From Candidatus Faecivivens stercoravium (GTDB lineage: Bacteria; Bacillota; Clostridia; Oscillospirales; Ruminococcaceae): a DNA stretch of 14,668 nt. The number at the start of each line of letters is the position of its first letter. Within the stretch, counting starts at the first letter, position 1. A model generated the notes under the pieces. That model saw only the letters and a program-made list of their open reading frames with translations, was not told the origin of the DNA and did no database searches. Position numbers and translations under genes: made by a program. Positions 13,773 to 14,668 of this stretch are shown one piece after another. Location: contig DVHA01000030.1 in the NCBI GenBank assembly GCA_018712425.1, positions 1 through 14,668 of the forward strand. The letters are read 5' to 3'.

Positions 13773-14481
13773 GCGCCTCTCCCCCTTCCTCCCGCAGGGC
13801 GGCGATAATCTTTTCCTTAAAGGCAGCGCTGCCGAGGTTTTCCTTGTCAACCTCCTCTAGCTCGCCGTGGCTTAACAGGATAATCTCGTCGCAGAGGTCG
13901 AGGGCAAGGTCGAGGATGTGGGTCGAAAAGAGGATAATCCGCCCGTCCTTGATCTGCCGCAGCATCCCCTTCATCTCCTCGGCGACAACGACGTCCAGCG
14001 AGGTGAGCGGCTCATCCAGCAGCAGGAGCGGCGGCCGGGCGACGATGTTGACCAGCATCTGCATCTTGTTCTTCATCCCGTGGGAGTAGTCCTTCATCAG
14101 CCGGTCCCGGTCGGCCGGTTCAATGCCGATGTAGCCAAGGTAGTCGTCCAGCGGCCGGGGGTCGGGGATGCTGGCGGCGTTGATGTCGAGGAAGAATTTG
14201 AGGAATTCCCGGCCGGTTAAAAATTCCGGCACCGTCGGGGTCGAGAGGACATAGCCGATATCGTCCGGCCTGACCGCCCGGCGGGCGCCCGCTTCCGAAA
14301 ACCAGAAGTCCCCGCCGTCCCGGGGGATATCCCCGTTTAAGCAGTTGAAGAGGGTCGTCTTGCCGGCGCCGTTGCGTCCGAGCAGGCCGTAGATCTTCCC
14401 GCTCTCAAAGGTAAAACTGACCTTTTTCAGCACCTCTTTTTTGCTGTAGCTTTTGGACAGGCTGTCGATGATGAACTGCAT
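13765..14481 (-). CDS. ABC transporter ATP-binding protein, 238 aa
   Basis: This is the cytoplasmic ATPase of an exporter. Walker A is GRNGAGKTTL, the ABC signature is YSHGMKNKMQ (a variant of LSGGQ common in ABC-2 exporters), Walker B is LLLLDEPLTSLD, and the switch His is in FSTHIL. The length is typical for a stand-alone subunit. The ATG at 14481 follows AAGGAGG with 5-base spacing. The gene overlaps the membrane subunit by 8 bases. Drug, peptide or lipid export are all possible; the sequence does not decide. A likely promoter is at 14531-14560. Confidence 0.92.
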   Translation of the reverse strand: MQFIIDSLSKSYSKKEVLKKVSFTFESGKIYGLLGRNGAGKTTLFNCLNGDIPRDGGDFWFSEAGARRAVRPDDIGYVLSTPTVPEFLTGREFLKFFLDINAASIPDPRPLDDYLGYIGIEPADRDRLMKDYSHGMKNKMQMLVNIVARPPLLLLDEPLTSLDVVVAEEMKGMLRQIKDGRIILFSTHILDLALDLCDEIILLSHGELEEVDKENLGSAAFKEKIIAALREEGGEAHG

Positions 14482-14530
14482 AGTAGCCTCCTTCTTCCGG
14501 CCTGGCTTCAGGACGGAAATATTTAATGTA

Positions 14531-14560
14531 ACAATAGAAACTTTCCAAACGTCCAGTCAA
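14531..14560 (-). promoter_or_regulatory. Probable promoter of the ABC exporter operon
   Basis: On the minus strand, TTGACT (14555-14560), an 18-base spacer and TATTGT (14531-14536). The -10 matches at four of six positions, so this is a moderate call. Confidence 0.5.
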
Positions 14561-14568
14561 CGTTCCGA

Positions 14569-14593
14569 AGACCGTTCGCTTGACGAACGGTCT
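14569..14593 (-). terminator. Hairpin upstream of the exporter operon
   Basis: Perfect 10-base arms AGACCGTTCG (14569-14578) and CGAACGGTCT (14584-14593), 5-base loop. It has no T tail. It follows a possible minus-strand stop codon at 14593-14595 and could be a weak terminator or an operator just upstream of the -35. Confidence 0.45.
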
Positions 14594-14668
14594 CACGTGT
14601 TTGGAGCGGGAGACACGGCCGCGTCGAACAGCGGGTCCAGGGCCCGCAAGGGTCCTGGTCCGTCCAGG
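14593..14668 (-). CDS. Possible C-terminal tail of a minus-strand gene cut by the window edge
   Basis: One frame is open from the edge to TGA (14593-14595) and reads GPLRALDPLFDAAVSPAPNT at its end. GC-rich third positions resemble the window's real genes, and a hairpin follows the stop. It is only about 24 codons with no recognised family, and the opposite strand is also open, so this is tentative. Confidence 0.3.
   Translation of the reverse strand, partial: LDGPGPLRALDPLFDAAVSPAPNT

Noticed and set aside
1..14668. CRISPR array or tRNA genes
   Set aside because: No regularly spaced direct repeats and no cloverleaf with a T-loop consensus were seen on either strand.

Overview
The window looks like a piece of a GC-rich Clostridia chromosome (Firmicutes, probably an Oscillospirales-type gut anaerobe; inferred, not proven). 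The reasons are AAAGGAG/AGGAGG ribosome binding sites, TTGACA/TATAAT promoters often with an extended TGn -10, U-tailed terminators, a Cys-type sulfatase, and protein families typical of Clostridia. Coding DNA is GC-rich and the control regions are AT-rich.

Layout, left to right. 1-275 (- strand): two tandem strong promoters firing out of the left edge, most likely the start of an rRNA operon. 478-5601 (+): a Ca2+-type P-type ATPase, a cytoplasmic zinc phospholipase-C-like protein whose extended -10 promoter lies inside the ATPase terminator loop, and an Atg22/UMF1-like MFS transporter. 5709-6332: a divergent pair, a small Arc/ribbon-helix-helix regulator (-) and a DUF6809-like small protein (+), with an 11-bp inverted repeat in the shared control region. 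6578-10074 (-): a two-gene choline operon of a BCCT transporter and a three-part fusion protein (winged helix, LicC-like nucleotidyltransferase, LicA/choline-kinase-like phosphotransferase), driven by a consensus promoter with two abutting 15-bp palindromes. 10482-12008 (-): a cytoplasmic-type sulfatase with a promoter framed by a 12-bp inverted repeat. 12107-12160 (-): a 17-codon scar of an LplC/MalG-type sugar ABC permease. 12192-14481 (-): a two-gene ABC exporter. The right edge may carry the tail of another minus-strand gene.

The most unusual signal is a roughly 190-200-bp element present three times (4103-4294, 6371-6570, 10210-10410). Each copy lies just 3' of a gene and in the same orientation relative to it. 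The copies share at least three hairpins whose stems change by compensatory substitutions, and the G-U pairs form only on the gene-sense strand. This points to a structured RNA or 3'-UTR repeat family rather than random DNA.

Functionally, choline uptake (BCCT), phosphorylation and CTP activation (LicA/LicC domains) form one regulated unit, probably feeding phosphocholine decoration of surface polymers. The sulfatase and permease scar suggest a sulfated-glycan uptake locus later disrupted by the ABC exporter pair. All functional assignments come from motif recognition by eye; no database search was possible.
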